A stretch of 64,000 nt of DNA from Niebla homalea (GCA_019925105.1 JAHGAU010000002.1:2108001-2172000), one strand, 5' to 3'. Shown: positions 34,790 through 46,225, counted from the first letter of the stretch. The notes: generated by a model from the sequence alone, not told the origin. Numbers and translations are program-made.

Positions 34790-35519
34790 GCTGATATGGC
34801 ACGCAGCACAAGGAGAGATTATTCTGAGAGAATGGTACTCGACGCAAAGAGATTGTTAAGACCCTCGTTAAAATCTTTAACGAAAATATTAATCTGCTTT
34901 TTATACGCTTTTACTTAACTATACTAAATACTTATAATTAAGAAAAAGGAGGCATAATTATTGGTATTATATATCTTAAACTTTAATAATAGGTTTATTT
35001 ATATATTATTAATAGTCTATTAATTATTAATCTTTAATCCGCGTTTAATAATAACTGAAATCGACGCTTTAACGGATACCTTCTCGTCGGATCCGTAAAC
35101 TATAATCCTTATTTCAAGTCGGGTATTTTCTTATTAAAGGTTTAAAATTTATTATATATTTTATATTTAAAAAATTTTAAAATTATAAATTTTTTAAAAG
35201 GATTTATTACGTTTAATTTATAACTATTTTTAATAATTTTTTAAGAAATTAAATCTCCTTAAAAAGTTATTATACTTTAAGAAAACCGACTTTTTATTAT
35301 AATCATATTCTTTTTTTTTATGGTTATACTTAACTCTTTTTAAGATTCATAATTAATCCGTTTTATTTTTTTTATATTTTTTTATTTTTTTATAATCATT
35401 TTACTTAAATATAATCCGCTTTAAATTAACGTTAAACTTTATATAATTAATATATAATTAATATATAAGGTTTTCGTTCACAACTTCATATTTCATAAGC
35501 TCAGCTTTAACGTTTCGGA
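34790..35519 (-). pseudogene. RIP-destroyed copy of the coiled-coil gene
   Basis: This AT-rich block aligns base by base with 37620-38365 (the 3' part of the coiled-coil gene) once C-to-T and G-to-A changes are allowed on both strands. Anchor identities include TGGTACTCGACGCAAAGAGA (34834 versus 37661), the TCGACGCTT..ACGGA.ACCTTCTCGTCG stretch (35062 versus 37912) and TTCATAAGCTCAGC versus TTCGCGAGCTCAGC near the right end. Identity stops abruptly at about 35519. All changes I compared are transitions, the signature of repeat-induced point mutation. No reading frame survives. Confidence 0.85.
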
Positions 35520-35536
35520 GCTGGCTTTAGGCCCAA

Positions 35537-37468
35537 ATGCGCCTAGCGTCTTGGCTGCGGGCACGCTTCACTCTGTCACTCAAGCAAACAAAGGGAGTTG
35601 GAAAGAATGACTCCTTCTCATCATACTTTCTATGCGATACACACATTGAGGAGATAGTTTCAGCCCAGAGCGCCAAACAAGCCTCTTTCTCTCCACGTAC
35701 CCATTTTAAGTTTCCAGACCGTCGATCGACAGAATCTAGTTACGAACATGGCAGAAAAGATCAGCGATCCGACGAAAGTAATGAGTCCAAGGACTCTGAA
35801 TATTCATCAATGCCACCAGGTACAATGACTATAGAGACGTTGTTGGAGACTCTAGACCCATACAGGGTCGTTGTACCAGGTCCAGCAAGGCCAGGCCCAA
35901 TGGATTTTTTCGATCCCTCCCAAGCAAATCGGGAGAAATTCCTTGAGGTACAAGATAGCGCAAATAGTCTGATCATCGAACATAGCATCAACGCACAACC
36001 ATTACGACTTATACGACTGCAAGTCAGAGGAGAATCCCAAGTAGACAGAGACACATTTTATGTGGAGGCGAGAGACACTGAGAATCATGAACACTGGCGC
36101 GAAACCACCATAGCTCTCTATAGACACCTTCTAGATCAAGGATGCCGAGACTTCGAGATAGAGTTGGTCTATCCACCACTGCAAGTACAAAGATTCTCCG
36201 AGAGTTTAGAAGAGAACGAACTACTTCTTGCTCAAGCTGAGGCCGCCTTGCCGGATGTTCGACTGGCATGCCGACGCCATCTGGATGACGCTTGGAGTTC
36301 CATTGCATTTACCGCACGTGGAAACATCAGAACACGTGAAATGAGACCTACGTGTGTGGTTTACTGCAACCCGGGTTCAACTGGGAACTTCAAGTCTGCT
36401 GAACAAGAGTGTAATGTAATGCTACATGAGAGAGCGCCCCTTTTCGCTTTCGAAATTTCTGTTGGCCGTGCAATCCTATCAGATCCAAGGGACGAAAGAC
36501 CATACATCTGGAACAACCCATCCAAGCTCCCACCTACCTGGCCAGAGACAGGTGCCTCCCTTGGCACCGTTGGCCATCCGGATCGCGCAGGGTCTCTGGG
36601 ATACTATTTCTTCTTGAATATGGCTGGCCTCAAACCAATCCCAGTGGTCATAACATGCTATCATATCGTTAGACCCGAAGGCGAAGCCTTCGAGGCAGAG
36701 GTCAACGAAAACGGGTTTGACTGGCGCAAGCAAGGATATGAGATATCTGCAGAAGTACCAGCGACCTGCGACCGCGAAGCTAGCTTGGACTATTGGCGAA
36801 GGCAAGGGGAAAAGTCTGGCGAGCTAGTCAAACGTGCGGGAAAACTCATCCAAGCACTCAAAGATGCACGAGTAGCAGGACCATTTGGAAATGTCATCCT
36901 GGCATCTGGGGATAACATCTCAAATCCCTCAGGAGTTATGCAAGAGATGGATGCCCAGGAGAACGTCAAGAAACTCCATCGGACTGATTGGGCACTTCTC
37001 ACAGCCGAGCATGTTAAGGGGACCAAGATCCGCTTCAATAGGATCCCGCAAGAAAGTGACATCCCGGAAGGCGACTATCCTGAGGATGGCTACGTCCGTA
37101 GCCCGGATCTTCGTGTTCAACAGTTGACCACGCGGGTGCCCAAGGCTGGAGACTGGGTGACGAAGATTGGTCGAACATCAGGCACAACATACGGGGTCAT
37201 TCCCAACGCGATACCACGATGTGTCAAGTGGCGTAAAGGGTTTGAAACCTTAGAGCATGAGATATACGCACTGGCAGGGGGGGCTGATTTCAGTGCTGGT
37301 GGCGATTCCGGATCGATGATCACTAACGCGAAAGGTGAAGTCGTGGGACTCCTTTTTGGTAAAGCAACCAATTCATTGAGTGGCTGCTCTGGCCTGTATA
37401 CGCCTATGTGCATTCTACAAAGCATGGTTAAGCAGAAAACAGGTGGATTCCTTACGTTAGATATATAA
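35537..37468 (+). CDS. trypsin-like (PA-clan) serine protease with large N-terminal domain
   Basis: Single exon, 643 residues from the first ATG; a start at M92 (35810, MPPGTM) is also possible, because the first 90 residues look unstructured and lie next to the RIP block. Residues about 95-320 are an uncharacterised mixed domain. The C-terminal half is a chymotrypsin-fold peptidase: VITCYHIV (His376), TDWALL (Asp484) and SAGGDSGSMI (Ser591), followed by GEVVGLLFG as in S1/HtrA-like proteases. The triad is intact. There is no signal peptide or membrane segment, so it is probably intracellular. Similar fungal proteins carry trypsin-like domains of unknown substrate; the GDSGS site suggests an active endopeptidase. 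Its 3' end faces the coiled-coil gene, 184 bp away. The codons are not RIP-altered, although the upstream sequence is. Confidence 0.75.
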   Translation: MRLASWLRARFTLSLKQTKGVGKNDSFSSYFLCDTHIEEIVSAQSAKQASFSPRTHFKFPDRRSTESSYEHGRKDQRSDESNESKDSEYSSMPPGTMTIETLLETLDPYRVVVPGPARPGPMDFFDPSQANREKFLEVQDSANSLIIEHSINAQPLRLIRLQVRGESQVDRDTFYVEARDTENHEHWRETTIALYRHLLDQGCRDFEIELVYPPLQVQRFSESLEENELLLAQAEAALPDVRLACRRHLDDAWSSIAFTARGNIRTREMRPTCVVYCNPGSTGNFKSAEQECNVMLHERAPLFAFEISVGRAILSDPRDERPYIWNNPSKLPPTWPETGASLGTVGHPDRAGSLGYYFFLNMAGLKPIPVVITCYHIVRPEGEAFEAEVNENGFDWRKQGYEISAEVPATCDREASLDYWRRQGEKSGELVKRAGKLIQALKDARVAGPFGNVILASGDNISNPSGVMQEMDAQENVKKLHRTDWALLTAEHVKGTKIRFNRIPQESDIPEGDYPEDGYVRSPDLRVQQLTTRVPKAGDWVTKIGRTSGTTYGVIPNAIPRCVKWRKGFETLEHEIYALAGGADFSAGGDSGSMITNAKGEVVGLLFGKATNSLSGCSGLYTPMCILQSMVKQKTGGFLTLDI

Positions 37469-37652
37469 CTGCGAGTAGCCGCAAGATACTCCCACTTCGA
37501 TGGCGTCCTTAAATATACAAAGAAGTATCTTTAATGAATAACATTAAACTCTGAGGTAAACACCTGAAGTCCCCTTCCAATATCCTTAAAGCAGCAGAGA
37601 GCAGAATCGTACTCAATGGGCGAGCTGAAGTGGCATGCAGCACGAGTAGAGA

Positions 37653-38918
37653 TTAGAGGGTGGTACTCGACGCAAAGAGATTGCTAAGACCCTCGTTAGG
37701 ATCCCTGACGAGGGTGTCAATCTGCTTCTTGCGGGCCTCTGCCTGGATGTGCTGGATGCTCATGGTTGAGAAAGAGGAGGAATGGTTGCTGGTGGTGCGT
37801 GACCCAGACCCTGACAATAGCCTCATCCCCACGTTACTGGCAGTCTGCTGGCTGCTGGTCTTTGATCCGCGCTTGGCAACACCTGACGTCGACGCTTTGG
37901 CAGCACCTGAAGTCGACGCTTTGACGGACACCTTCTCGTCGCGTCCGTGGACCATGATCCCTGCCTTGAGTCGGGCATTTTCTTGCTGGAGGTTTAGAAT
38001 TTGCTGCGTGCCTTGTATCCAAAAGGCTCTAGAGTCGCGAAATTTTTGGGAGAGTTCATCAAGCTCGGCTCGTAGGCTGTCCTCGACAGCTTTTCGAGAG
38101 ACCAAGTCGCCTTGGAGAGTCGCTATGTTCTGGGAAAGTCGAGTCCCCACTGCGACCGCATTCTTCTTCCCCTCAGCGACTGCGTTCAATCTGCTTTGGA
38201 GTTCATGATTGGTCCGCTCTACATCCTGCTTGTTCGTTTTCTGTTGACTTATGATCAACTCCGTACGGATGCAGTCCGCTTGACATTGGCGTTGGACCTT
38301 ATGCAGTTGACCCGTGAGGTTCTCGTTCGCAGCTCTTTGTTTCGCGAGCTCAGCCCAGGCGTATCTCGAGTCTTGCTCGCAGACACCCTTATGATGCTGC
38401 CCTGCCGCGAGCTGCAAGTTATTGATAATATCTTGCTGAGCGCGGATCTTTTCTTCAGCAGCAATCTCCTTGCTTTTTGTCTCGTCTTGGAACTTCTGGA
38501 AATCCTTTCGCTCTTGGAGCAGACCCTCTTCGCTCAAGTTCTTGGTTTTTCTGAGCTGTTCGAGCTCGGCTTTTGTGCGCTCGTGATTTGCCAGACATGC
38601 TTGCTTCGCTTGCTCGTACTGACCGACGAGGTTGGACTTCTCGCTTGCAACGGCTTGCTCATACTGGGCTTGAAGGCCTTGTTTCTCGACTTCCAGCTAT
38701 TCAGAGGCTTGCCTCAGGATGTTTTCCTTCGAGTACATGCACTCCAAGTCTTTCTGCTGATGCATGGTCTCCAGTTCGGTCCTCAACACAATGGCAAACA
38801 TCTGTGTCTCCTCCGAACTGGGATTAATGCCGTACCGAGATTCAAGGTACTGTTGACACTGCATCATCTCCGATTGCTGTGGGATGACGGCCATAGGCGC
38901 AGACGCGAAATAAGCCAT
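37653..38918 (-). CDS. coiled-coil protein, reading frame interrupted by one TAG
   Basis: From ATG 38918 one frame runs to the stop at 37653-37655, 421 residues, with a single in-frame TAG at 38697-38699 (codon 74) between ..RQASE and LEVEKQGLQAQ. Downstream, residues 75-330 are a long heptad-rich coiled coil (E/K/Q/L-rich, with no proline), then a Ser/Thr-rich tail with an internal ASTSGAAK/ASTSGVAK repeat. The stop can come from CAG by one C-to-T change. Outcomes: a nonsense allele, readthrough, or initiation at M38537 giving 294 residues. No catalytic domain is seen, and a scaffold role is only inferred. It lies tail-to-tail with the trypsin-like protease, and a RIP-shredded partial copy lies on the protease's other side. 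Confidence 0.6.
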
Positions 38919-40186
38919 CGTGCAGATCTGAGGAAGAGGATGAGTTGATGGCAGCTGGAAGTGTAAAAGCCTGGTCTTGATCACTGTGAAGATTCAGATG
39001 GTCTAAGAAGTTGATGATGCGATCAAGACAAAGATCGATGTCGTCGAAGATGGAGGAGAATGCTATCAAGAAAAGGATGGATACAGCGAAGATGAAGATG
39101 ACTTGTGTCAAGAGAGAGCTTGCTAGAGTCAAGTTGAGGCAGGGTGCAGTCGGATTTACTGAGACTGTATGTAGTTTGGATTCAAGCTGGTGATTTCGAG
39201 AAGTCTCGCTGTTGACTTGTATCAATCCTGACGAGTAGGTTGAAGAAGTCAAGATGAGAAAGCGAACAATTAAGGTCTCACAGGTGGGATATAAGACGTA
39301 TGGCAACACATATGACGTGTAAAGGCGGGCATTTTGAAAAATTTGGAAGCTTGGCAGTAGTGAATCCTTTAAGTCTGGTGTTATGGAGGAGCACCCTGTG
39401 TACGTATGCATTCAGAGATGTCCGCAAGACTTAAGAACACTGCAAGTAAACCTTCAGCCAAATTAAGAAGAGTGCTCCGATATAGGAGCCCACCAAATCA
39501 GCCATATACCTTTCTTTCTACTCAACAACACCTTGCTTCTGGCGTACTTTTGCAGTCTACCTACCGCATTATTCATACCAGGCTACATGGTTAACTGAGT
39601 ACCCTCCCGTGAGTGAGCAACCAGACATAGATGTTCGATTGGACATGCAGTGTTAGCTGTTCCCAGGAAGAACGACAGTGGCAGTCGGGATAGCGTACTA
39701 TCCCGCTGACCCGACACGACTTTCTCAGTATGCGCTAATGAATCTGCCTGGCATACGCCAAGACTAGACGTGCGCAGAGAGCATGAAGCTGTGGTTAGCT
39801 CCGGAAGTGTCATCTTTGCTTCGACGTTGAGTCGTGCCTGATTGCCGCCCGCTAAACAGCTGGGGTCTTGCTGTTACAATTACAACGCCATTGGCTACAC
39901 TTCTTCACAGATCTTAGGCGTGCAGGCCCGATACCTCAATATCAGGGGAGAATATGCGATAAAGATGTGATACCGTCGCCACTTCGAGTGCGGTCGGAAT
40001 CAAGCCTGGAATTAAAACCGCGTAGTAGCCATACTCTACCATCATGGTTCAGGTGACGCATATGTTGAAGGTGGTAAGTAATGTACTAACAGTGACGTTA
40101 CAATTCGCATGTAACACACTTTTGCTGCTACTGAAGATTTCCGTGAAGGCGCCGGTGCTAGTGAAGTTGAGAAAGGCCTAGGTGGA
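38919..40186. other. intergenic, upstream of the coiled-coil gene
   Basis: A 189-codon ORF on the minus strand (38842-39411) overlaps the coiled-coil start and has no domain. From about 39600 onward only short ORFs occur. I see no further gene. Confidence 0.4.
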
Positions 40187-40331
40187 TCGTACCAGGCCAG
40201 GGCCGATGGATGTTTTTAACTCCTCTTAAGCAAATTGGGAGAAATTCCTTAAGGTATAAGATAACGTAAATAGTCTAATTATCGACCATAGCATTACAGT
40301 ATAACCATTACGATTTATACGACTATAAATC
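40187..40331 (+). pseudogene. RIP-mutated fragment of the trypsin-like protease gene
   Basis: About 145 bp matching 35873-36027 (protease residues about 113-164), with a deletion of roughly 10 bp and transitions throughout. Shared anchors include CAAAT.GGGAGAAATTCCTT and ACCATTACGA.TTATACGACT. Similarity ends sharply on both sides. It sits at the left edge of the AT-rich block. Confidence 0.8.
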
Positions 40332-41461
40332 TGTCACGTTATGGACCATGGGAGGATTCTGATACACGGGGGTTTTCCGCGGTTGTCTTGGCAGCCCCTG
40401 CATTAAAGACCCTATCGCATAAAGGCCTACCAGACGGCCTTCTATTAACGGTATTACAGGTGCATCGGTATATAAAGTGCGGTAAATATACGGTTATTAA
40501 ATAGCCTTTAAGATAAAGATGAATATAATGGTTATTACGGTATAATTAAATAAATATAATAATAAATTTAATATAAATAAGTCAGTTTATATACTTATCC
40601 TTTATATTTTATATTTATTTACGTATATTATATCGAGTTTTAAGCCCGGTTAATAAGATAATTAATTATATTATATTATTTAAGATAATTTTATAACCTT
40701 TATATAATTACTTAATACCGTAAAATAATTACAATTTTAACCTTTAATACCTTATGTCAGGGGCTTAGGTAAGGTGGTTCTGAATATAAGTGAATTCTAA
40801 TTATATAGGTATAGCATATAAAGGGATTGCAGACATTATGCAGAGTGTTTAGGACGCTTTACCCAATAAGGTAAAGTGTCTAAAATAAGCGAAGCGCTAA
40901 ACCTTAAAGCCGTATATATACAGCTCTATGCTATGGGTAAGTGATGGTTCCCTGATACCTTAATAAGTAATTATAATTATAAGGATACCAGAAAAGGTGA
41001 TTTAACGTAATAATATTTATTTTTTTAAATATAGAATATACTTTCTATCTCCGGTAATAATAATACTTAAAATAAAAGGATAACGTTATTACTACTTAAG
41101 ATATTTATTATAAGAACTATTAAATTACCCTTAAATATATTTAAGGAATCTTTTATAAAGTTAACTTTATATAAATTTCTTAACCTTTTTAATAATAATA
41201 TCCGTAAATAAAGTTAAATTATAGAATATTTTCTCAAAAGTTATTTATTATAAAATATTATAAACAGTTTAATTTTATACTTTTCAGTCCCGTTTTAAGT
41301 AAATATTTAATTATATACGCCGATTTTATTACCGGTATACTTATAAATAACGTAATAATAGCGTAAAAATCATATATTTTAATAAATAAAAAAGTTATAT
41401 TATCTTAGATTTACTTAAAGTAAAATAAAACCCATTTTATAAAAAGTAAAAAAAGGTTAAT

Positions 41462-41626
41462 TGTCAGGGAAAAAGACGAAGTGCAGGTATTAAGGGTGGA
41501 GTGGTAACTGCCTGTATTGCAACTATAAACGGTACTGATAATTATGTGGGTACGCGCCATGTATATATAGCCTTAAGCCCCTACGTTATACTTATTAAGG
41601 TATACCTGCGTTATTTACACGTAATA
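41462..41626 (+). repeat. 5' 165-bp terminal repeat of the TRIM-like element
   Basis: Nearly identical to 42522-42686 apart from transitions; it begins TGTCAGGG. An ORF of 64 codons (41501-41695) across it is a by-product of the repeat. Confidence 0.65.
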
Positions 41627-42048
41627 AGTACCCACAAAAAGGAAAAAGCCAACGCTTACGTCGGATTATCCATTATAAAACACTATAAATATTAATTAAC
41701 TCGGTAATAAAGGTAACTAAGAACAAGCCTTAAATATATAAATAGTATTCTTTGAATATATAATTATTAATAAGTAAGGTAGGGTAAGCTTATTAATAAA
41801 AATCACAAAAAATAAACGGGACTGCGACCCGGGAAATAATCATAGATTTAAGCGATTAAATTTAAGTTAAATCATTTAAAAACGAGAAGTCCGTAATTTT
41901 ACCGAAGGAGTATATGTCCTGGTCCTTGCCCTTACTTATATTATATTTTTGCTCTTATTTTTATTGATTAATTAGTTAAGCCGTAAATATTATATAAATT
42001 AAATAATAATTTATTCTTGCCGTTACGGTAATATATACTCCTTATATA

Positions 42049-42150
42049 GTCTTTATGCTGACCGTAAAGTATATAGTGGTAAAGTTTTTGTGCCGACCGT
42101 AAGGTATATAATGGGTAAGGTCTTTATATTAACCTTATAGTATATAGGTT
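42049..42150 (+). repeat. about 36-bp tandem repeat, three copies
   Basis: Units of the form GTCTTTATGCTGACCGTAAA plus GTATATAGTGGTAAA recur three times with transitions, inside the TRIM-like element. Confidence 0.5.
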
Positions 42151-42521
42151 TTAGAATATCCTTCTCTGCCCGTTATGTTTAACTTATCTCTATTAACCTT
42201 TGAATATAAAGTCTTTATTACTTATTATAAGTATTAAATATCCGGAGGTTAAATTAATAATTAATTACCGTATCTATAGGTCTTTGAAAGTAAGGAATTA
42301 CTGTAAAAGAGCGTATTATTTATTAATTTATTATTCTAAGTATAAGTATACTGTGTATAGTATATAATCCGTTAATTAAAAAGTGCCTAGAAGTTAATAG
42401 TTTATTAAGTTAAATGCTTTATATATACTATAGTCTGCCGGTAATTTAGTAAGGGTATATTTATAGTCCCTTTTATATATAACGATATAAGTAAAACCGG
42501 AACTTAATTATTGCTATTATT

Positions 42522-42686
42522 TATTAGGGAAAAAGACGAAGTGCAGGTATTAAGGGTAGAGTGGTAACTGCCTATATTATAACTATTAACGGTACTACTA
42601 ATTATGTGAGTGCGCGCGAAGCATATATAGCCCTAAGCCCCTGCGCTATGCCTATTAAGGTGTGCCTGCGCTGCTTACACGTAATA
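42522..42686 (+). repeat. 3' 165-bp terminal repeat of the TRIM-like element
   Basis: It begins TATTAGGG, the RIP form of TGTCAGGG, ends GTAATA and is directly followed by the target duplication TTAAT. Confidence 0.65.
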
Positions 42687-42841
42687 TTAATTCTTTTATT
42701 AATAAAGATTTTTATTATAGAAACTTAAAAAGATAACGGAAGAAATAAAGCTATTATATTTATAAGAAAAATAAATAAATCAATAAATTAAATTAATAAG
42801 GCCGTTATATTAAATGATATTTATTCAAGCTTTATAATTAT

Positions 42842-43013
42842 TGTTATGGTTCCAAGTGGCCTTGCTCCCAGGCTCGGCCTACTTGCCCCATGAAGATTAG
42901 CTCCCGGGGGGCTTGGCGCATATACCTTACTTATATATACCACCTGTATTATAGCAACCTCTATAGCTATTATTTATTCATTACTAGGACCTACTGACTC
43001 CAGTACCCTAACA
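42842..43013 (+). mobile_element. solo LTR with target duplication
   Basis: 172 bp beginning TGTTATGGTTCCAAGTGGCC and ending CCCTAACA (TG..CA ends). It is flanked by ATTAT on both sides (42837-42841 and 43014-43018). It contains the GCTCCCGGGGGGCTTGGCGC core that recurs at 43125, 46240 and 48320. Its composition is GC-normal, so it largely escaped RIP. Confidence 0.65.
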
Positions 43014-44450
43014 ATTATAAACTTATTTTAAGGAATATATAGATTTAATTTTAATATTATTATTAAACGGTGCTTATATGTATATAATATTACGGTTTAC
43101 GTTATATATGAGCATGGATGGCTAGCTCCCGGGGGTCTTAGCGCGCATACTCAATTAAATCCATAGCTACCTACCTAGTCACTTAATAAATATATTAATT
43201 ATATTCTATACTTATTACGTTTTTAATAAATGGTAGGAATAGCTGATTGGGCCCTTTATATATCAGTAAAACTTTTTTTCAGCATATAAGTACTTTAAGT
43301 GGACGCGAGCAGATAAATAGGTTAAGCTTATGTCTGCCCTCATTAAGCCTTTAAATGCTCGCGAGTATCCGGCTTACTCGTAAGTTTCCTACTTACTCAT
43401 AAGTTTTTTATTTAACGTTTTTTAAATCAAATTACCCCCTTTAATTACCCCCCCTTAAGGATAAATTATTAGCTCCCAAGGTAACTTTTAAGTAAAAAAA
43501 TCGAACCTATAATTAATTTTAAAAAACGTTGGATATTACGGCTTATAAGGGGGATAACGGTTATATCCGCTATTAAGAAAGCTTAAATAAAAAAATTTTA
43601 CGAAAAATAAAAACGGTTATTTTACTATTTTAAACGGTTTTTATTTTTTTATTATTTAAGGCCGCTTAAAGCGCTTATAAGTTTTCTGATTCACTTATGG
43701 GCAGCTTATAAGCGATTTAAGTGAATAAATTACGTTTATTTTATTCACTCGATTTAAGCAGGTCGTAGATTTATAGATATATATTATTATATATATAATA
43801 ACTCGATTCCATTCTCTTTATAAATTAAAGCCTATAATACCTAAAGGCTATTTAAAAATCTTACTCCGGTAATATACCGTAAATACTATATATCTCGTTA
43901 AACAGCTCGAGCTTAAAGCCTTTAAGTAAGATATCTGTTATCGTTATGCCTTTATTTACTTGCTTAATAAGCTCCTCGTTATCTATATTATTTAAAATCG
44001 TAACGTTATTTAAATCACTTACTTTAATACTTTTATAAAATATATAATTTAATTTAACTTTATCTACCTTATTAATAAGCTTTTTACGGAAACCTTCCCT
44101 TATTAATTACGATCTTTATATACGTTACGTACCTTTAAAGACGCAGAAAAGATTAAAAGAGATAAAAGAGCAAAAGTGGTAAATAGTAAGTAACAATAGA
44201 GTGCAATTGAAGATAAACTGTAGCCCCTATATAAGTTGGTAAGGTATAAGTTATTTATTATGGTAATCCGTTATACCTTTCCCTTTCAAAATATTTATAA
44301 ATCGATTCCACCTATAATCAGCCCTTTTAATATTTTTATTCCTCCATATACCCATCCGTAAGTTTTATGTTTTCCATGCTCTCCCCCTTTCCAAACGCTT
44401 ATTAAGCATTTTACGTTAAAATTATTTTCCTTTAAAGTATTATTAATATA

Positions 44451-44592
44451 AGCTATATACGAACCAGATTAACTAGGTAAATAATAAAATGGTTTATAAA
44501 AGTTGAGGATTCATCAATTTATATATCAATTCTGTGGGGGCGGGGCGGAGTCGCAAATGCCAAAGAAACGATATTGATTTTGCTCGCGCTAA
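44451..44592 (+). repeat. end of Tc1/mariner-like element, copy 1
   Basis: Matches 50540-50690 in the same orientation, from CTATATACGAA onward to TTTTGCTCGCGCTAATA. The last 90 bp, with GGGGCGG.GTGGAGTCGCAAA-type sequence, also match 60457-60552. Confidence 0.55.
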
Positions 44593-44957
44593 TAGTTCTA
44601 GCTGCAACGAAAAGATTACGATAACAGAATCCCGGTTGTTAATGGAGCCATAATAGTTTCTATAGGCTGTGCGCGAAAGTATATGTGGTATAGAAGGGGG
44701 TTTAAGGGAGCATTAATAGAATACTCCTATATACGACGCATCCGCTTGGCACTTACAGCACACGCTGCTCCTCCAGGGCGGCAATATAATTGGAGATCCC
44801 TATCACATCTGGTGAGAGTCTCTTTACAGTTTTTCGAGGAGCTCGTCATTTAAAAATAGTATAAGCGTTCGTCAGATGGTCGCTTAAGAATCGTAAACGG
44901 GCGAACTTTCCATAGCGTTCGTGATACACAGAACCGGGTTCGAAAGAACAAGGCTAC
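44593..44957. other. GC-normal island within the AT-rich block
   Basis: About 365 bp of ordinary composition, bounded by the transposon end on the left and, on the right, by a repeat (AGTTATA..ATATATCAG) that recurs at 51459. There is no ORF. It may be unmutated single-copy DNA trapped between insertions. Confidence 0.4.
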
Positions 44958-46225
44958 AAGTTATAGCGAGGACTTATATTATATATCAGCGAGGGTATTA
45001 CTTATCCTATAGGCCGTATACCTTATCCCATGGGAAACTACGGTTTCCCGTGGGAGATTACGCTATTCTACGGGAGATTACGCCCGATTAAGGTATTATT
45101 TAATTAAGCATATTATTAATATTTTTATTTATTAAATATATTCTTTTATAAAAGATTATAATCTCTTATTGCCCGGCGTACGGAAATATTTATTTTTTTA
45201 ATAAACTTTAAAATCTTTAATTTTCAATATTATTTATAGTTTTTATTATCCTTTATAATTTATTATTAAATAATATATATTTTAAATACCGTTTTACTTA
45301 TTGTACTTATTTTATTATCATTATATTTACCGGTTTATTAGCCATTAACGGCCTTATTAACGTCGTTTTTATAGCCCTTAATAATAGAGTTATTTTTATA
45401 AACTATATATAAATCAAGCCGTTTAATCAAAGAAGTAAAGATAAATAGTTTTTTAAAATAAAAAGAATATAAGGTAAAGCTTAAGGTTTAAGGTAAATAT
45501 TTAAAACTAAAAAATACCGTTATATTAGTGACCTTATTTTCCTTAGAAATTTTTTATTATTAAAAATTAAAACGAAGAAAAAAGCTTAGGTCCGAAAGAA
45601 TTACTATATAATTAATAATAATCGTAAAATACTTACAAGGAAACTTATAATTGATTTCAAAGAACCTTATACCGTTAAATATAAAGAAGAACTTTATAAG
45701 TTTATTATTAAAAAATATTATTTATTAAGTTATATTGGTTAAAAGGCAATAATATCAACCGTTATTTAAGAGAACTTTAATATTATTAAAGAAAAGGTTA
45801 TAAATTTAATAAAGTATTATATTATACACTTTTATTTTCATTTTTGAAAGTTTAAAGGGCCCTTAATACTTGTTTAGTTAAAACGGGTCTTTAAGTGTAT
45901 ATAAATAAATCTTATTAATATATTTAATAACGCCGATAATAATTATAAGTGGACTTATTATTTTAAGGATTATTTTAATAAGTTTTATCGGATATTTATT
46001 ATAAAAAATAAGGAATTATTTACCGCTATATATATATTTTATTATCAATTCTATTAACTTAATATTATAAAGATCCTATAGAGTAATAATAGGACCGAGT
46101 TTAAAGGGGTATATAAGAAACTTTTATGTTAATATAATATTAAAGTTGTTAATAACCGGCTTTATACGTTATGGATTTAAGGCTTAATAAAATAAGTTAA
46201 TAATACAATTTTGAAAAGGATTATT

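Larger units (their letters stand above)
41462..42686 (+). mobile_element. TRIM-like non-autonomous LTR element with target duplication
   Basis: Two direct repeats of 165 bp (41462-41626 and 42522-42686, starting TGTCAGGGAAAAAGACGAAG or its RIP form and ending CACGTAATA) enclose about 895 bp of AT-rich non-coding DNA. The whole element is flanked by TTAAT on both sides (41457-41461 and 42687-42691), a 5-bp target duplication as made by LTR-retrotransposon integrases. The small size and lack of coding remnants suggest a terminal-repeat retrotransposon in miniature. Confidence 0.7.

Noticed and set aside
38112..38948. 278-codon ORF on the plus strand
   Set aside because: Antisense to the coiled-coil gene; the leucine-rich look comes from complementing E/K/Q codons.
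44900..44960. GGTTCGA-like tRNA T-loop (GGGTTCGAAAGAAC)
   Set aside because: No matching acceptor, D-arm or anticodon arm could be folded around it.
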